From assembly GCF_001418565.1 (NCBI RefSeq), contig NZ_LIQQ01000038.1, positions 1-64,000 on the forward strand: a stretch of 64,000 bases of DNA, given 5' to 3'. Of the stretch, positions 26,834 to 36,329 are shown piece after piece (the first letter of the stretch is position 1; every line of letters starts with the position of its first letter). A program made the translations under genes and the position numbers. The notes below the pieces were generated by a model. That model did no database searches and had not been told where the DNA came from. It was given only the letters and a program-made list of their open reading frames with translations. The DNA comes from Streptomyces graminilatus. GTDB taxonomy: Bacteria > Actinomycetota > Actinomycetes > Streptomycetales > Streptomycetaceae.

Positions 26834-27637
26834 TCAGGAGCGGGTCGCGGCGACCGCGGCTCGACGGGCCCGGGCCGCGGCGACCGTACGGGAGGCCTCG
26901 TGGGCCACTCGGCGCAGGGCCGGGGCGAAGCGGGCGGGGTCGAAACGGGGCTCCGCGCCCGCGACGGAGAGTGCGGCCACGGGGCGGCCGGCGGGCCCCA
27001 TGATCGGCACGGCCACACAGGTGAGGCCGAGAGTCGCCTCCTGGCGGTCGTAGGCGATGCCGTCCTGGCGGATGTCCCGCAGGGCCGCCCGGAAGCGGTC
27101 GGGTCCGGAAAGCGTGTACTCGGTGCGTGGTGTCAGCCCTTCCGCCACGGCCGCCTCCGCCGCGTCGTGGTCGAAGGCCAGCAGTACCTTGCCCACCCCG
27201 GTGCAGTACGCGGGCAGCCGGGCGCCGATCTGGGACGGGGAGCGTGCCGCGCGATGGCCGTGGAGCTTGTTGACGTACACGATGTCGGTGCCGTGCAGCA
27301 CCGCGAGGTGCACGGTCTCGTGCGTCAGCTCGTACAGGTCCACGAGGTGCGGCATGAGTGAGTCCCGCAGCAGCACGGGGGCCGAGCCGTACGCGCGCGT
27401 GCCGATGTCCAGCATCTGGGTGCCCAGTCGGTAGTCGCTGCCGACGCGTTCGACCAGGTCATTGCGCTGGAGGATGCCGAGCAGGCGGAAGGCGGTCGAC
27501 TTGGTCAGCCGGGTTCGACGCGCCAACTCGCTGACGCCGGCCTCGCCGTCGAGTTCCGCGAGCGACTTCAGCAGGACCAGGGCCTTGTCGACCGCGGTCT
27601 GCTGTTCGAGAGATGTAGACACTGTGGGCACTGCCAT
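26834..27637 (-). CDS. IclR-family transcriptional regulator of the aromatic cluster
   Basis: This 267-residue IclR regulator has a winged helix (VDKALVLLKSLAELDGEAGV, RLTKSTAFRLLGILQRNDLV) and an effector-binding GAF-like domain with CVAVPIMGPAGRPVAALSVA. In this family MhpR, HcaR-like and PcaR proteins govern aromatic degradation. The ATG at 27637 has CCGGAG upstream; a TTG 17 codons earlier overlaps a palindrome and is less likely. It is separated from the mhp genes by a strong terminator, so it is transcribed alone, on the same strand and downstream of them. Confidence 0.86.
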   Translation of the reverse strand: MAVPTVSTSLEQQTAVDKALVLLKSLAELDGEAGVSELARRTRLTKSTAFRLLGILQRNDLVERVGSDYRLGTQMLDIGTRAYGSAPVLLRDSLMPHLVDLYELTHETVHLAVLHGTDIVYVNKLHGHRAARSPSQIGARLPAYCTGVGKVLLAFDHDAAEAAVAEGLTPRTEYTLSGPDRFRAALRDIRQDGIAYDRQEATLGLTCVAVPIMGPAGRPVAALSVAGAEPRFDPARFAPALRRVAHEASRTVAAARARRAAVAATRS

Positions 27638-27673
27638 GACGGGCTCCGGTGGTGGCTCGGGCGGCCATTTTGA

Positions 27674-27687
27674 TGGACGCCTGTCCA
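27674..27687. promoter_or_regulatory. Candidate autoregulatory operator of the IclR gene
   Basis: TGGAC-GCCT-GTCCA is a 14-bp palindrome 37-50 bases upstream of the IclR ATG, at promoter position. An IclR-type dimer could bind it. Confidence 0.45.
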
Positions 27688-27763
27688 ATGTAAATGACTG
27701 TCGCGAGCGTGTAAACGCATCGGGACCACACCAGGGCCTGCGACGCCGCTCACACCGCCGACA

Positions 27764-27803
27764 CGAAAAAGGGCGGGGAGACGACCGGCTCGTCTCCCCG
27801 CCC
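27764..27803 (-). terminator. Rho-independent terminator of the mhp minus-strand operon
   Basis: Arms 27771-27784 and 27790-27803 form a perfect 14-bp GC-rich stem (GGGCGGGGAGACGA) with a five-base loop. On the minus strand it is followed by TTTTTCG, a textbook intrinsic terminator 30 bases past the mhpE stop. Confidence 0.88.
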
Positions 27804-27833
27804 CGCTGTCAGGAACTGACCCCGCGACTGCTC

Positions 27834-28868
27834 CTACCCGTTCACCAGGTCCAGCGCAATGTCCACGATCATGTCCTCCTGGCCGCCGACCAGCCCTCGC
27901 TTGCCGACCTCCAGCAGGATGCCCCGCACATCGACGCCGTACTGCCGGGACGCCGCCTCGGCGTGCCGCAGGAAGCTGGAGTAGACGCCTGCGTAGCCGA
28001 GCGTGAGGGTCTCGCGGTCGACCTGGACCGGGCGGTCCTGAAGGGGCCGTACGAGATCGTCCGCCGCGTCCTGGAGGGCGAACAGGTCGCAGCCGTGCTT
28101 CCAGCCCTGGAGGTCGGCCACCGCGACGAACGGTTCGATCGGGCAGTTGCCCGCGCCTGCCCCGTGCCCCGCCAGTGAAGCGTCGACCCTGGTCACACCC
28201 TCCTCCACGGCGACGACGGAGTTCGCCACGGCGAGGGAGAGGTTCTGGTGGGCGTGGATGCCGATCTGGGTCTCGGGATCGAGTACGTCCCGGTAGGCGC
28301 GGACGCGTTCACGGACGCCGTCCATGGTGAGCCGGCCGCCGGAGTCGGTGACGTACACGCAGTGGGCGCCGTACGACTCCATCAACTTGGCCTGTTCGGC
28401 GAGTTTTTCGGCCGGGGCCATGTGGCTGAGCATCAGGAAGCCCGAGACGTCCATGCCCAGTTCGCGCGCGGTGCCGATGTGCTGTGCGGCGACATCGGCC
28501 TCGGTGCAGTGCGTGGCGATGCGGATGGACCGGACGCCGAGGGAGTAGGCGTGCTTCAGTTCGGCGATGGTGCCGATGCCGGGCAGCAACAGTGTGGTGA
28601 GTGTGGCTCGTTGGAGGACCGAGGCCGCCGCTTCGATCCATTCCCAGTCGGTGTGGCTGCCGGGGCCGTAGTTCAGCGAGCCGCCCGCCAGGCCGTCGCC
28701 GTGTGCCACCTCGATGGCGTCCACGCCGGCCGCGTCCAGTGCAGCGACGATCCGGGTCACGTCGGCGGGCTCGATACGGTGCCGGACGGCGTGCATACCG
28801 TCCCGCAGGGTGACGTCCTGGATGTACAGGTTCTTCGGGCCATTCACGTTCTTCAGGTCCTTGGTCAT
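27834..28868 (-). CDS. mhpE: 4-hydroxy-2-oxovalerate aldolase
   Basis: This 344-residue TIM-barrel aldolase of the HMGL-like/DmpG family has the catalytic/metal segment [13 protein letters not shown] near residues 18-30, the metal histidines in [10 protein letters not shown] and the late [11 protein letters not shown] loop. It splits 4-hydroxy-2-oxovalerate into pyruvate and acetaldehyde and channels the aldehyde to its partner dehydrogenase. The ATG overlaps the stop of the mhpF gene by four bases, in keeping with complex formation. It is the last gene of the minus-strand operon. Confidence 0.94.
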   Translation of the reverse strand: MTKDLKNVNGPKNLYIQDVTLRDGMHAVRHRIEPADVTRIVAALDAAGVDAIEVAHGDGLAGGSLNYGPGSHTDWEWIEAAASVLQRATLTTLLLPGIGTIAELKHAYSLGVRSIRIATHCTEADVAAQHIGTARELGMDVSGFLMLSHMAPAEKLAEQAKLMESYGAHCVYVTDSGGRLTMDGVRERVRAYRDVLDPETQIGIHAHQNLSLAVANSVVAVEEGVTRVDASLAGHGAGAGNCPIEPFVAVADLQGWKHGCDLFALQDAADDLVRPLQDRPVQVDRETLTLGYAGVYSSFLRHAEAASRQYGVDVRGILLEVGKRGLVGGQEDMIVDIALDLVNG

Positions 28869-29818
28869 GCCCGTGCCCCCTCGCGTGCGTGCTGGGCGAT
28901 GCGTTCGGCGGTGCGCAGGGCGGCCGAGGTCATGATGTCGAGGTTTCCGGCGTAGGCCGGGAGGTAGTGGGCGGCGCCCTCGACCTCCAGGAACACCGAG
29001 ACCTTGGTGGTGACTCGCGGCGCGTCGACGGGCAGCAGGGTGTGCACCGGCTCGTCCGGTGATACGGCGGTGAACTGGACGTCCTGCTTGAGCCGGTAGC
29101 CGGGGACGTACTTGGCGACCTCCGCCACCATGTCCGTGACCGACGCGCGGATCGCGTCCTGGTCGGCGTCGCCGGTCAGGCAGAACACCGTGTCCCGCAT
29201 GATGAGCGGGGGTTCGGCCGGGTTGAGCACGATGATCGCCTTGCCGCGCGCGGCGCCGCCCACCTGCTCGATGGCCGACGAGGTGGTCTCCGTGAACTCG
29301 TCGATGTTCGCCCGGGTGCCGGGGCCCGCCGACCTGGAGGCGATCGAGGCCACGATCTCCGCGTACGGAACGGGAGTCACGCGCCCCACGGCGTGCACGA
29401 TCGGGATCGTCGCCTGGCCGCCGCAGGTCACCATGTTGACGTTGTCCGCGTCCAGGTGGGCGTCCAGGTTCACCGACGGTACGACGAACGGGCCGATAGC
29501 CGCCGGGGTCAGGTCGATGAGGATCTTGCCGTAGGGCTTCAGCCGCTCGGCGTTGGCGGCGTGCGCCTTGGCCGAGGTGGCGTCGAAGACGATGTCGATG
29601 TCCTGGAAGCCGTCCAGGGCGATCAGGCCCTCCACTCCCTCGTGCGTCACCGGGACACCGAGGCGGCGGGCGCGGGCCAGGCCGTCGGAGTCCGGGTCGA
29701 TGCCGACCATCGCGGCCATCTCCAGTGTCTCCGAGAGCCGGATGACCTTGATCATCAGATCGGAGCCGATGTTGCCGGAGCCGATCACGGCCACCTTGGT
29801 CTTCTTGGCGTCGGTCAT
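28865..29818 (-). CDS. mhpF: Acetaldehyde dehydrogenase (acetylating)
   Basis: This 317-residue enzyme has the NAD-binding [13 protein letters not shown] near residue 10 and the catalytic cysteine in [10 protein letters not shown] (near residue 130). It oxidises acetaldehyde and CoA to acetyl-CoA, taking the aldehyde from the aldolase through a protein tunnel. It begins at an ATG overlapping the mhpD stop and ends overlapping the aldolase start. Length is standard for DmpF/MhpF. Confidence 0.94.
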   Translation of the reverse strand: MTDAKKTKVAVIGSGNIGSDLMIKVIRLSETLEMAAMVGIDPDSDGLARARRLGVPVTHEGVEGLIALDGFQDIDIVFDATSAKAHAANAERLKPYGKILIDLTPAAIGPFVVPSVNLDAHLDADNVNMVTCGGQATIPIVHAVGRVTPVPYAEIVASIASRSAGPGTRANIDEFTETTSSAIEQVGGAARGKAIIVLNPAEPPLIMRDTVFCLTGDADQDAIRASVTDMVAEVAKYVPGYRLKQDVQFTAVSPDEPVHTLLPVDAPRVTTKVSVFLEVEGAAHYLPAYAGNLDIMTSAALRTAERIAQHAREGARA

Positions 29819-30693
29819 GACGGGTCCTTCTCGCTGAACGTGGCGGTCACCGTGCCGAGGCCGGAGATCTCCGCGCGGACGGTGACGCCTGCGGTGACGG
29901 CGACCATGGGGCCGAGCGCCCCGGACAGGACGACCTGGCCGGCCCGCAGGGGGTCTCCGTAGGCGCGGGCCGTACGGGCCAGCCACAACAGGGCGTTGAG
30001 GGGGTCTCCGAGGCAGGCGGCGCCGTCGCCCTCGGAGACGAGGGTGTCGTCGACGTACATCCGCATGGCCGCCTCGCGCGGCTCGAACGCGGTGAGCGGC
30101 AGACGCGCCTCGCCCAGGACGTACAGGCCGCTGGAGGCGTTGTCGGCGACCGTGTCGGTGATGCGGATGTCCCAGTGGGCGACGCGGCTGTCGACGATCT
30201 CCAGTGCGGGTGTCGCGTAGGCGACGGCCGCGCGGACGTCGGCGGGCTGGATGTCGTCGCCGTCCAGGTCCGCCGCCAGGACGAAGGCGATCTCCGCCTC
30301 GGCCTTCGGCTGGAGCAGCCGTGAGGTGGGCACCTCGGCATCTCCCGAGACGTCCATGTCGGCGAACAGGACCCCGAAGTCGGGCTGGTCCACGCCGAGT
30401 TGCCGCTGGACGGCCGGGGAGGTGAGGCCGATCTTGCGGCCGCTCACGACGGCGCCTTCGGCCAGCCGGAGCCGGTTGAGGCGCTGCTGCACCTGGTAGG
30501 CGCTGTCGATGTCGAGCGTGCCCAGTACGTCGCGGACGGGGGCACACGGTTCCCCCTTGGCCCCCGCCACCAGCAGCCGGTTCGTCGCGGCCTCGATCGC
30601 TTCCTCGCGTCCCGTCATGGGTTCACCTGTCTCCGTATCGCGGCCGTCGGCGGCCTTCGGTTCGTCTCTCTGCGCGCTGCGGCTGTCCGTCAT
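29815..30693 (-). CDS. mhpD: 2-keto-4-pentenoate (2-hydroxypenta-2,4-dienoate) hydratase
   Basis: This hydratase of the fumarylacetoacetase-like fold has [20 protein letters not shown], then the metal motif [15 protein letters not shown] and [10 protein letters not shown]. It converts 2-hydroxypenta-2,4-dienoate to 4-hydroxy-2-oxovalerate. Two starts are possible. The ATG at 30693 overlaps the mhpB stop (292 aa), with AGGGGG upstream. An ATG at 30618 gives 267 residues, the usual family length, with AGGTG upstream. The extra 25 residues are hydrophilic and unlike the family. Confidence 0.9.
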   Translation of the reverse strand: MTDSRSAQRDEPKAADGRDTETGEPMTGREEAIEAATNRLLVAGAKGEPCAPVRDVLGTLDIDSAYQVQQRLNRLRLAEGAVVSGRKIGLTSPAVQRQLGVDQPDFGVLFADMDVSGDAEVPTSRLLQPKAEAEIAFVLAADLDGDDIQPADVRAAVAYATPALEIVDSRVAHWDIRITDTVADNASSGLYVLGEARLPLTAFEPREAAMRMYVDDTLVSEGDGAACLGDPLNALLWLARTARAYGDPLRAGQVVLSGALGPMVAVTAGVTVRAEISGLGTVTATFSEKDPS

Positions 30694-31637
30694 CGGTCCG
30701 CCCCCTGTCGCGCCGTCGCCACCGCGAACCCGGCGATCCACTCCGGGATCGGCGTGTAGAAGCGGGACGTCATCCGGTAGTCGCCGGTCGCGGCGAGGGA
30801 CGCGAACGCGGCGATCCAGCTGCGTACCTCGTGGGCCGAGCCGCCGCCCTCCGCGCCCATCCACTCCACGGACCAGGAGTCGACGTCCGTGAGACGGCCG
30901 CTCTCCAGGGTGTCGAGCACGTGGTTGTCCCAGTCCGGATTGATCGGGATCATCGCGGTCGAGCCCGCCGCGTAGTCCCGGCCGGCCTGTACGACCCGCT
31001 CCTCGCCCCGGGCCCGCTGCTCGGGCGTGGGCGGGTGTCCCTCGATGAGCGCGTCGGCCACGCGGGGCGGCGCGCCGTCGAGGACCGGCACCGGCGGGTC
31101 GTGGGAGAGCCCGCCGGAGCCGAGGAAGAGCACGCGCCGGTCGAGCGAGGCCGCTGCCTCGCCGATCGCGGTACCCAGCGCGCGGATGCGGCTGACCGGG
31201 CCGAGCGGAGTGGCGACGCCGTTGACGAAGACCGGTACGACCGGCACCTTGTCGATGCCGCCGAACAGGACCTCCAGCGGCTGTACGAAGCCGTGGTCGA
31301 CGGTCATCCGCGCCGACACGGTCAGGTCCACGCCCCGCTCCAGCACACAGCGGGCGAGCGCGCGGGCGGCGTCGGTGTCGACCGACAGAGGCCCGGCGGC
31401 GGAACCGAAGTCGCCGACCGCGTTCGCGCCGGTGGCCAGGCAGAAGGGCGGCATCTCCTTGTAGAAGAAGCCGTTGTAGTGGTCGGGGGCGTACAGGACG
31501 ACCAACTCGGGGTCGAAGTCCCGTACGAAGGAGCGCGCTCCCTCGACCGCCTCCTCGACGGCGGCGAGGACCTCGGGCGCGGGATCGTTCTTCCCGATCA
31601 GCGGGGAGTGGGACAGACCCACGGCGGCTGCGGTCAC
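30690..31637 (-). CDS. mhpB: 3-(2,3-dihydroxyphenyl)propionate 1,2-dioxygenase
   Basis: This 315-residue class III extradiol dioxygenase has histidines at LSHSPLIG (H10), APDHYNG, MTVDHGFVQPLE (H115) and GLSHDPP. These match the iron ligands and acid-base residues of MhpB. It opens the ring of 2,3-dihydroxyphenylpropionate (or dihydroxycinnamate) next to the hydroxyl. It starts at a GTG overlapping the upstream dehydrogenase stop and is coupled to mhpD. Confidence 0.94.
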   Translation of the reverse strand: MTAAAVGLSHSPLIGKNDPAPEVLAAVEEAVEGARSFVRDFDPELVVLYAPDHYNGFFYKEMPPFCLATGANAVGDFGSAAGPLSVDTDAARALARCVLERGVDLTVSARMTVDHGFVQPLEVLFGGIDKVPVVPVFVNGVATPLGPVSRIRALGTAIGEAAASLDRRVLFLGSGGLSHDPPVPVLDGAPPRVADALIEGHPPTPEQRARGEERVVQAGRDYAAGSTAMIPINPDWDNHVLDTLESGRLTDVDSWSVEWMGAEGGGSAHEVRSWIAAFASLAATGDYRMTSRFYTPIPEWIAGFAVATARQGADR

Positions 31638-32617
31638 GACGGTTCTCCCTGGGGGTGGATGACGAGCTTGCCGGTCAGCCGCCCGTCGATCATGAGCTGG
31701 AAGCCCTGGTGGATCTCGGCCAGGGGCAGGGTGCGGTCGATGACCGGGCGCAGGCCGGTGGCGTCCATCAGCTTCAGCAGGGAGACCAGCTCACCGCGGG
31801 TGCAGCCGGTCGAGCCGAGGATGCGCTGCTGGAGGTAGAAGACGCGGCCCAGGTCGGCGGGCGGGTTGGTGCCGCTGGTGGCGCCGGCGATGACGATCGT
31901 GCCGCCGGGCCGCAGCGACTTCAGCGAGTGCGACCAGGTGGCCTCGCCGACCGTCTCGACCACGACGTCCACCCGCTCGGGCAGCCGCTCACCGGTCGCC
32001 ACGGCCTTGCGTACGCCCCAGGACTCGGCCTCCCGCCGCTTGTCCTCGCTGCGGCTGGTGGCGTACACCACGGCGCCGGCGGCCACGGCCAGGTTGATCG
32101 CCGCCGAGGCGACCCCGCCGCCCGCGCCCTGCACCAGGACCCGGTCGCCGGCCCGAAGGCCTGCCTGGGTGAACAGCATCCGGTACGCGGTACCCCAGGC
32201 GACCGGCAGACAGGCGGCCTCGTCGAAGGTGAGCCAGTCCGGCTTCGGGATCAGGTTGCGGGTGGGGACGGACAGATACTCGGCGAAGGCCCCGTTGTGC
32301 CGCTCGGACAGCAGCGCGCGGTTCGGGTCGAGGGTCTCGTCGCCGAGGCCGGCGTCCGGGTCGGCGAGCACGGGGTGGACAAGGACCGGGGTGCCGTTCT
32401 CGTCGTATCCCGCCGCGTCGCAGCCGAGGACGATCGGCAGCCGCTCGGGAGGATGGCCCACCCCGCGCAGGGTCCACAGGTCGTGCATGTTGAGCGACGA
32501 CGCGACCACACGGACCGTGGACCATCCGGGGCGCGGCTCGGGCTTGGGGATGTCCTCCAGGACGAGCCCCGACAGCGGGGCGGTCGCGCTCTGGGAGGTG
32601 GCGATTGCGGCAAGCAT
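31634..32617 (-). CDS. MDR-family zinc-type alcohol dehydrogenase / quinone oxidoreductase-like
   Basis: This 327-residue medium-chain dehydrogenase has a GroES-like N-terminus (VRVVASSLNMHDLWTLRGVG) and a Rossmann nucleotide loop VQGAGGGVASAAINLAVAAG. The structural-zinc cysteine cluster is not visible, which points to the zinc-free or quinone-oxidoreductase branch. Its role in the aromatic pathway is unclear; it may reduce a side-chain double bond or oxidise an alcohol precursor. It is first in the minus-strand operon and divergent from the dioxygenase alpha gene. Open frame upstream of the ATG crosses the divergent promoter region and is not coding. Confidence 0.82.
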   Translation of the reverse strand: MLAAIATSQSATAPLSGLVLEDIPKPEPRPGWSTVRVVASSLNMHDLWTLRGVGHPPERLPIVLGCDAAGYDENGTPVLVHPVLADPDAGLGDETLDPNRALLSERHNGAFAEYLSVPTRNLIPKPDWLTFDEAACLPVAWGTAYRMLFTQAGLRAGDRVLVQGAGGGVASAAINLAVAAGAVVYATSRSEDKRREAESWGVRKAVATGERLPERVDVVVETVGEATWSHSLKSLRPGGTIVIAGATSGTNPPADLGRVFYLQQRILGSTGCTRGELVSLLKLMDATGLRPVIDRTLPLAEIHQGFQLMIDGRLTGKLVIHPQGEPS

Positions 32618-32656
32618 GCGCCCACGCTCTCCCGGGTGGACGAAGTCCGACAGCGC

Positions 32657-32689
32657 GTGTGCCACTCTGCGGCACAGGACGTGGCACAC
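32657..32689. promoter_or_regulatory. Inverted-repeat operator in the divergent aromatic promoter
   Basis: GTGTGCCAC (32657-32665) and GTGGCACAC (32681-32689) are perfect 9-bp inverted repeats. A second overlapping palindrome, TGTGCC-N7-GGCACA, lies at 32658-32676. It sits in the 99-bp gap between the two divergent operons, so one regulator (probably the IclR protein at 26834) could control both. Confidence 0.65.
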
Positions 32690-32716
32690 CTTCCGCCGCT
32701 GCTGTTGCCTGTGCGC

Positions 32717-34069
32717 ATGACCTCGACGAACGAACCCCAGGGCGCCGCCACGGCGGCACCGCGCGGCGCGCTCAGGCGCCCGGCGGACCTGGCACGGAAC
32801 CTCGACGTCTCCGGGCTCGTGGACACCGAGGGCGGGCTGCTGGATCGCGTCATCTTCACCGACCAGGAGCTGTACCGGCAGGAGCTGCGCCGTGTCTTCG
32901 CGCCGAGCTGGCTGTTCCTCGCGCACACCGACCAGTTCCACAAGCCCGGCGACTTCTTCACCACGTACATGGGCGAGGACCCCGTCATCGTCACCCTCGA
33001 CCGTGACAGGCGAATCCGCGCCTACCTCAACTCCTGCCGCCACCGGGGCGCCCGCCTCTGCCGTGCCGACTTCGGGCAGACCCGCAACTTCACGTGCACC
33101 TACCACGGTTGGTCCTTCAACCTGGACGGCTCGCTGGTCAGCGTCCCCAACAAGGACGGCTACCCGGACGACTTCGAGGAGGGCAAGTGGGGCCTCGTCG
33201 AGGTCCCGCACGTGGAGACCTACCGCGGCCTCGTCTTCGGCACCTGGAATCCGCAGCCGGTCCCGCTGCGCGAGTCGCTCGGTGACATGGCCTGGTACAT
33301 GGACGCCATGCTCGACCACGACGACGAGGGCACTGTCGTCGTCGGTGGGGTCCACAAGTGGGTCCTGGAGGGCAACTGGAAGCTGGCGGCGGAGCAGTTC
33401 GCCACCGACTGGTACCACGTCAACATGAGCCACGCCTCCGCGCTCATGCTCCTCGCGCCGGCCGGCAAGAAGCCCCGGGACGAGGTCGTGCACCGCACCG
33501 GCCGCCAGTACTCCGACGCCAACGGCAACGGCGCCGGCTTCCCGGTCCACCCCAGGAACCGCTTCGACGCCCGGACCGTGCACGAGTGGACGGACTACGA
33601 CGCCCTGCGCGAACGCCTCGGCGAGGCCCGCGTGGAAGGCCCGCTCACCAACGGGCACGCCACTGTCTTCCCGAACTTCTCCTACCTCCCCGTCAACGGC
33701 TCCGTCCGCGTCTGGCACCCCAAGGGCCCGGACAAGATGGAGGTCTGGGCCTGGACCGTCGTCGACAAGTCGATGCCAGAGGAGGTCCGCGAGGCCCAAC
33801 GCCTTTACAACCTGCGGACGTTCGGGCCCAGCGGGATCTTCGAGCAGGACGACGGCGAGAACTGGAGCGAGGTGCAGGCCATCTCGCAGGGCTTCATCAC
33901 CAACGGAGTCCCCCTCAACTACCAGATGGGGCTGGGCTCGGAGCGCGAGGACGGCCGCCACCCCGGCAGGACCAGCGAGTTGTACAGCGACGCGGCCGGA
34001 CGCGCCTTCTACGGGCGCTGGCGCGAGCTGATGAACACCCCCGCATGGCACGAGGAGAGCAAGGCATGA
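32717..34069 (+). CDS. Aromatic-ring-hydroxylating dioxygenase, large (alpha) subunit
   Basis: This 450-residue oxygenase subunit has a Rieske 2Fe-2S centre (NSCRHRGARLC and CTYHGWSF, near residues 105-130) and the catalytic-iron motif ATDWYHVNMSH near 228-238. It inserts O2 into the ring to make a cis-dihydrodiol, in a complex with the beta subunit at 35707. With mhpBCDEF alongside, phenylpropionate or cinnamate is the best guess for the substrate; biphenyl or benzoate types are alternatives. The ATG lacks a ribosome binding site, so the message may be leaderless or start at a GTG six bases upstream. Confidence 0.9.
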   Translation: MTSTNEPQGAATAAPRGALRRPADLARNLDVSGLVDTEGGLLDRVIFTDQELYRQELRRVFAPSWLFLAHTDQFHKPGDFFTTYMGEDPVIVTLDRDRRIRAYLNSCRHRGARLCRADFGQTRNFTCTYHGWSFNLDGSLVSVPNKDGYPDDFEEGKWGLVEVPHVETYRGLVFGTWNPQPVPLRESLGDMAWYMDAMLDHDDEGTVVVGGVHKWVLEGNWKLAAEQFATDWYHVNMSHASALMLLAPAGKKPRDEVVHRTGRQYSDANGNGAGFPVHPRNRFDARTVHEWTDYDALRERLGEARVEGPLTNGHATVFPNFSYLPVNGSVRVWHPKGPDKMEVWAWTVVDKSMPEEVREAQRLYNLRTFGPSGIFEQDDGENWSEVQAISQGFITNGVPLNYQMGLGSEREDGRHPGRTSELYSDAAGRAFYGRWRELMNTPAWHEESKA

Positions 34070-34404
34070 GCAGCACCGGCATTCGCGTCGCCGCCCTGGA
34101 CGACATCCCCGAGGGCGAGGGCATCGCCATCGACAAGGCGATCACCGGCACCGCCGACAACATCGCCCTGCTGCGCGACACCGACGACAGCGTCTACGCG
34201 CTCGACGACACCTGCACCCACGAGACGGCCTCGCTCGCCGACGGCTGGGTGGAGGACGGGTTCGTCGAGTGCCCGCTGCACTCCAGCAAGTTCTGCCTGA
34301 AGAGCGGCGAGGTCCAGGGCCTGCCCGCGACGAGGAACGCCTGCCCGCACCGCGTCGAGGTGCGCGACGGCGAGGTCTGGCTCTTCCCGGGAGAAGCGCC
34401 GTGA
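34066..34404 (+). CDS. Rieske ferredoxin component of the dioxygenase
   Basis: This 112-residue Rieske protein has CTHETASLADG near residue 50 and CPLHSSKFCL near 68, the two Cys-x-His 2Fe-2S ligand pairs. It carries electrons from the ferredoxin reductase to the oxygenase. Coupled by four-base overlaps to the alpha subunit before it and the reductase after it. Confidence 0.93.
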   Translation: MSSTGIRVAALDDIPEGEGIAIDKAITGTADNIALLRDTDDSVYALDDTCTHETASLADGWVEDGFVECPLHSSKFCLKSGEVQGLPATRNACPHRVEVRDGEVWLFPGEAP

Positions 34405-35606
34405 GCGTCGGGCGCGTGGTGATCGTGGGCGGCGGCATCGCCGGGGTCGGCACGGCGGCGGCTCTGCGGACCGGCGGTTTCGACGGCGAGGTCACCCTCG
34501 TCGACGCCGGTGAGTTCCCCTACGACCGGCCACCGCTGTCGAAGGACTTCCTGACCGGCACCAGGGACCTCAAGGAGATCGCCCTCCAGCCCCCGCAGTG
34601 GTACGACGACCAGCGCGTCCGCCTGGTCAACCGGACCGCCGTGACCGCGCTGCGGCCCCGGGACGGAGCCGTCGAACTCGCCGACGGCCGCCTGCTGCCC
34701 GCCGACCGTGTCGTCCTCGCGACCGGCGGCGCCGCGGCCCGCCCGCCGATCCCCGGCGCCGACAGCGACCGCGTGCACGTCCTGCGCACTGCCGACGACG
34801 CCGACCGGCTGCGCCTCGCGCTCAGCCCAGGCGCCCACATCCTCGTCGTCGGCGCCGGCCTGATCGGCGCCGAGGTCGCGTCCACCGCCGTACGCCTCGG
34901 CTGCCAGGTCGACCTGGTCGACCCCGTGGCCGTCCCCTTGGCCCCGGTCCTCGGCCCGGACCTGGCGGCCTGGCTGCACGGACTGCACGCCAAGAACCAC
35001 GTCACCACCCTGCACGCCTCCGTGGAGTCCTTCACAGAGCGCAGTAATGGCATCGAGGCGCGGCTCACCTCGTCGACCGGCCCGCGGTTGTACGACGCCG
35101 TCGTCCTCGGCGTCGGGATGGTGCCCTGCGTCGACCTCGCCCGGACGGCCGGTCTCGATGTGGACCGGGGAATCCTGGTCGACGCCGGGCAAATGACGTC
35201 CAACCCGGCCGTACTGGCCGTCGGCGATCCGGCCCGCGTCCGCGACGAGCACCGCGCCGAGCACTGGGAGGCCGCCCAGCAGGACGGCGCCCGCGCCGCC
35301 GCCACCCTCCTCGGTGCCGCACCGCCGGAGCCTTCGGCGTCCTGGTTCTGGACCGACCGGCACGCACGGCACATCGAGGCGGTCGGACACATGGACACGG
35401 CTTCCGACACAGTCCTGCGGGGTTCCTTCGACGGACCGTCCTGCGCGGTCTTCGGCCTGCGCGACGGGTTGGTGGTCGCGGCTGCGTCCGTCGACGACCC
35501 GGCCGCCGTACGCGCGGCACGCCGCCTGATCGACCGCCGTATCCCGGCCGACGCGGCCCGGCTGGCCGACCCGTCCGTCAAACCGCGCGACCTGCTGCGC
35601 GGCTGA
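34401..35606 (+). CDS. FAD-dependent ferredoxin reductase component
   Basis: This 401-residue flavoprotein has an FAD-binding IVGGGIAGVGTAAAL at residues 8-22, the family motif YDRPPLSKDFL, a NADH-binding VVGAGLIGAEVAS near 150 and a second FAD motif AVLAVGDPARV near 270. It passes electrons from NADH to the Rieske ferredoxin. It begins at a GTG overlapping the ferredoxin stop. After it there is a 100-base gap before the beta subunit. Confidence 0.92.
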   Translation: MSVGRVVIVGGGIAGVGTAAALRTGGFDGEVTLVDAGEFPYDRPPLSKDFLTGTRDLKEIALQPPQWYDDQRVRLVNRTAVTALRPRDGAVELADGRLLPADRVVLATGGAAARPPIPGADSDRVHVLRTADDADRLRLALSPGAHILVVGAGLIGAEVASTAVRLGCQVDLVDPVAVPLAPVLGPDLAAWLHGLHAKNHVTTLHASVESFTERSNGIEARLTSSTGPRLYDAVVLGVGMVPCVDLARTAGLDVDRGILVDAGQMTSNPAVLAVGDPARVRDEHRAEHWEAAQQDGARAAATLLGAAPPEPSASWFWTDRHARHIEAVGHMDTASDTVLRGSFDGPSCAVFGLRDGLVVAAASVDDPAAVRAARRLIDRRIPADAARLADPSVKPRDLLRG

Positions 35607-35706
35607 CGCACCCGCCGCGCACCACCGGGCCCGGACCGCACAGCCCATACCCGCCCACACCCGCCCAGACCTGCCCGCCGAACCGGAGAAGGGACGAGAG
35701 GACACC

Positions 35707-36282
35707 GTGAGCACACCCACCGACCGGCTCCGGTCACGCGCGGGAGAACGCGCCGACCGGGACACGCACTTCGAGGTCGAGCAGTTCTACTACGAGGAGG
35801 CCGCCCTCCTCGACGAGGGCCGCTACGCCGACTGGCTCGACCTGCTCGCCGACGACCTCGACTACTGGATGCCCACCCGCACCAACCGGCTGCGCCGCCA
35901 ACAGGCCCTGTCGGTGGCCGCGCGCGGCGAGGCCGCCTTCTACGACGAGACCAAGGAGAGCCTCGCCTGGCGCATCCGCCGCTTCGACTCCGGAATGGCC
36001 TGGGCCGAGGACCCGCCCTCCAGGACCCGGCACCTGATCACCAACGTCATGGTCAGGCATGTGGACCCGGCCGACCACGAGGGGTTCACGGAGAACGACC
36101 TGTGCGTCGGCTCGGCGTTCCTGGTCTACCGCAACCGCCTCGAACGCGAGGAGAACGTCTTCGCCGGCGGGCGCACCGACATCCTGCGCAAGGCCGCCGA
36201 CGGACGGCTCCAGATCGCCCGCCGGACCATCCTCCTCGACCAGAACATCCTCCAGGCCAAGAACATCTCGACCTTCTTCTGA
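35707..36282 (+). CDS. Aromatic-ring-hydroxylating dioxygenase, small (beta) subunit
   Basis: This 191-residue protein of the nuclear-transport-factor-2-like fold has FEVEQFYYEEAALLDEGRYA, the core DWLDLLADDLDYWMPT and the C-terminal RTILLDQNILQAKNISTFF. It forms the structural part of the oxygenase heterohexamer. GTG start behind GGGACGAGAGGA. Unlike the usual alpha-beta order, two electron-transfer genes separate it from the alpha subunit. Confidence 0.92.
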   Translation: MSTPTDRLRSRAGERADRDTHFEVEQFYYEEAALLDEGRYADWLDLLADDLDYWMPTRTNRLRRQQALSVAARGEAAFYDETKESLAWRIRRFDSGMAWAEDPPSRTRHLITNVMVRHVDPADHEGFTENDLCVGSAFLVYRNRLEREENVFAGGRTDILRKAADGRLQIARRTILLDQNILQAKNISTFF

Positions 36283-36329
36283 CGCCTCAGACCACCCAGC
36301 CCCCTCTGACTGCTTCGACAGGACTCACC

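Noticed and set aside
31634-34051. Extended 805-codon minus-strand frame continuing upstream of the MDR dehydrogenase
   Set aside because: Only the part after the ATG at 32617 matches a dehydrogenase. The rest is antisense to the dioxygenase alpha gene and crosses the divergent promoter.
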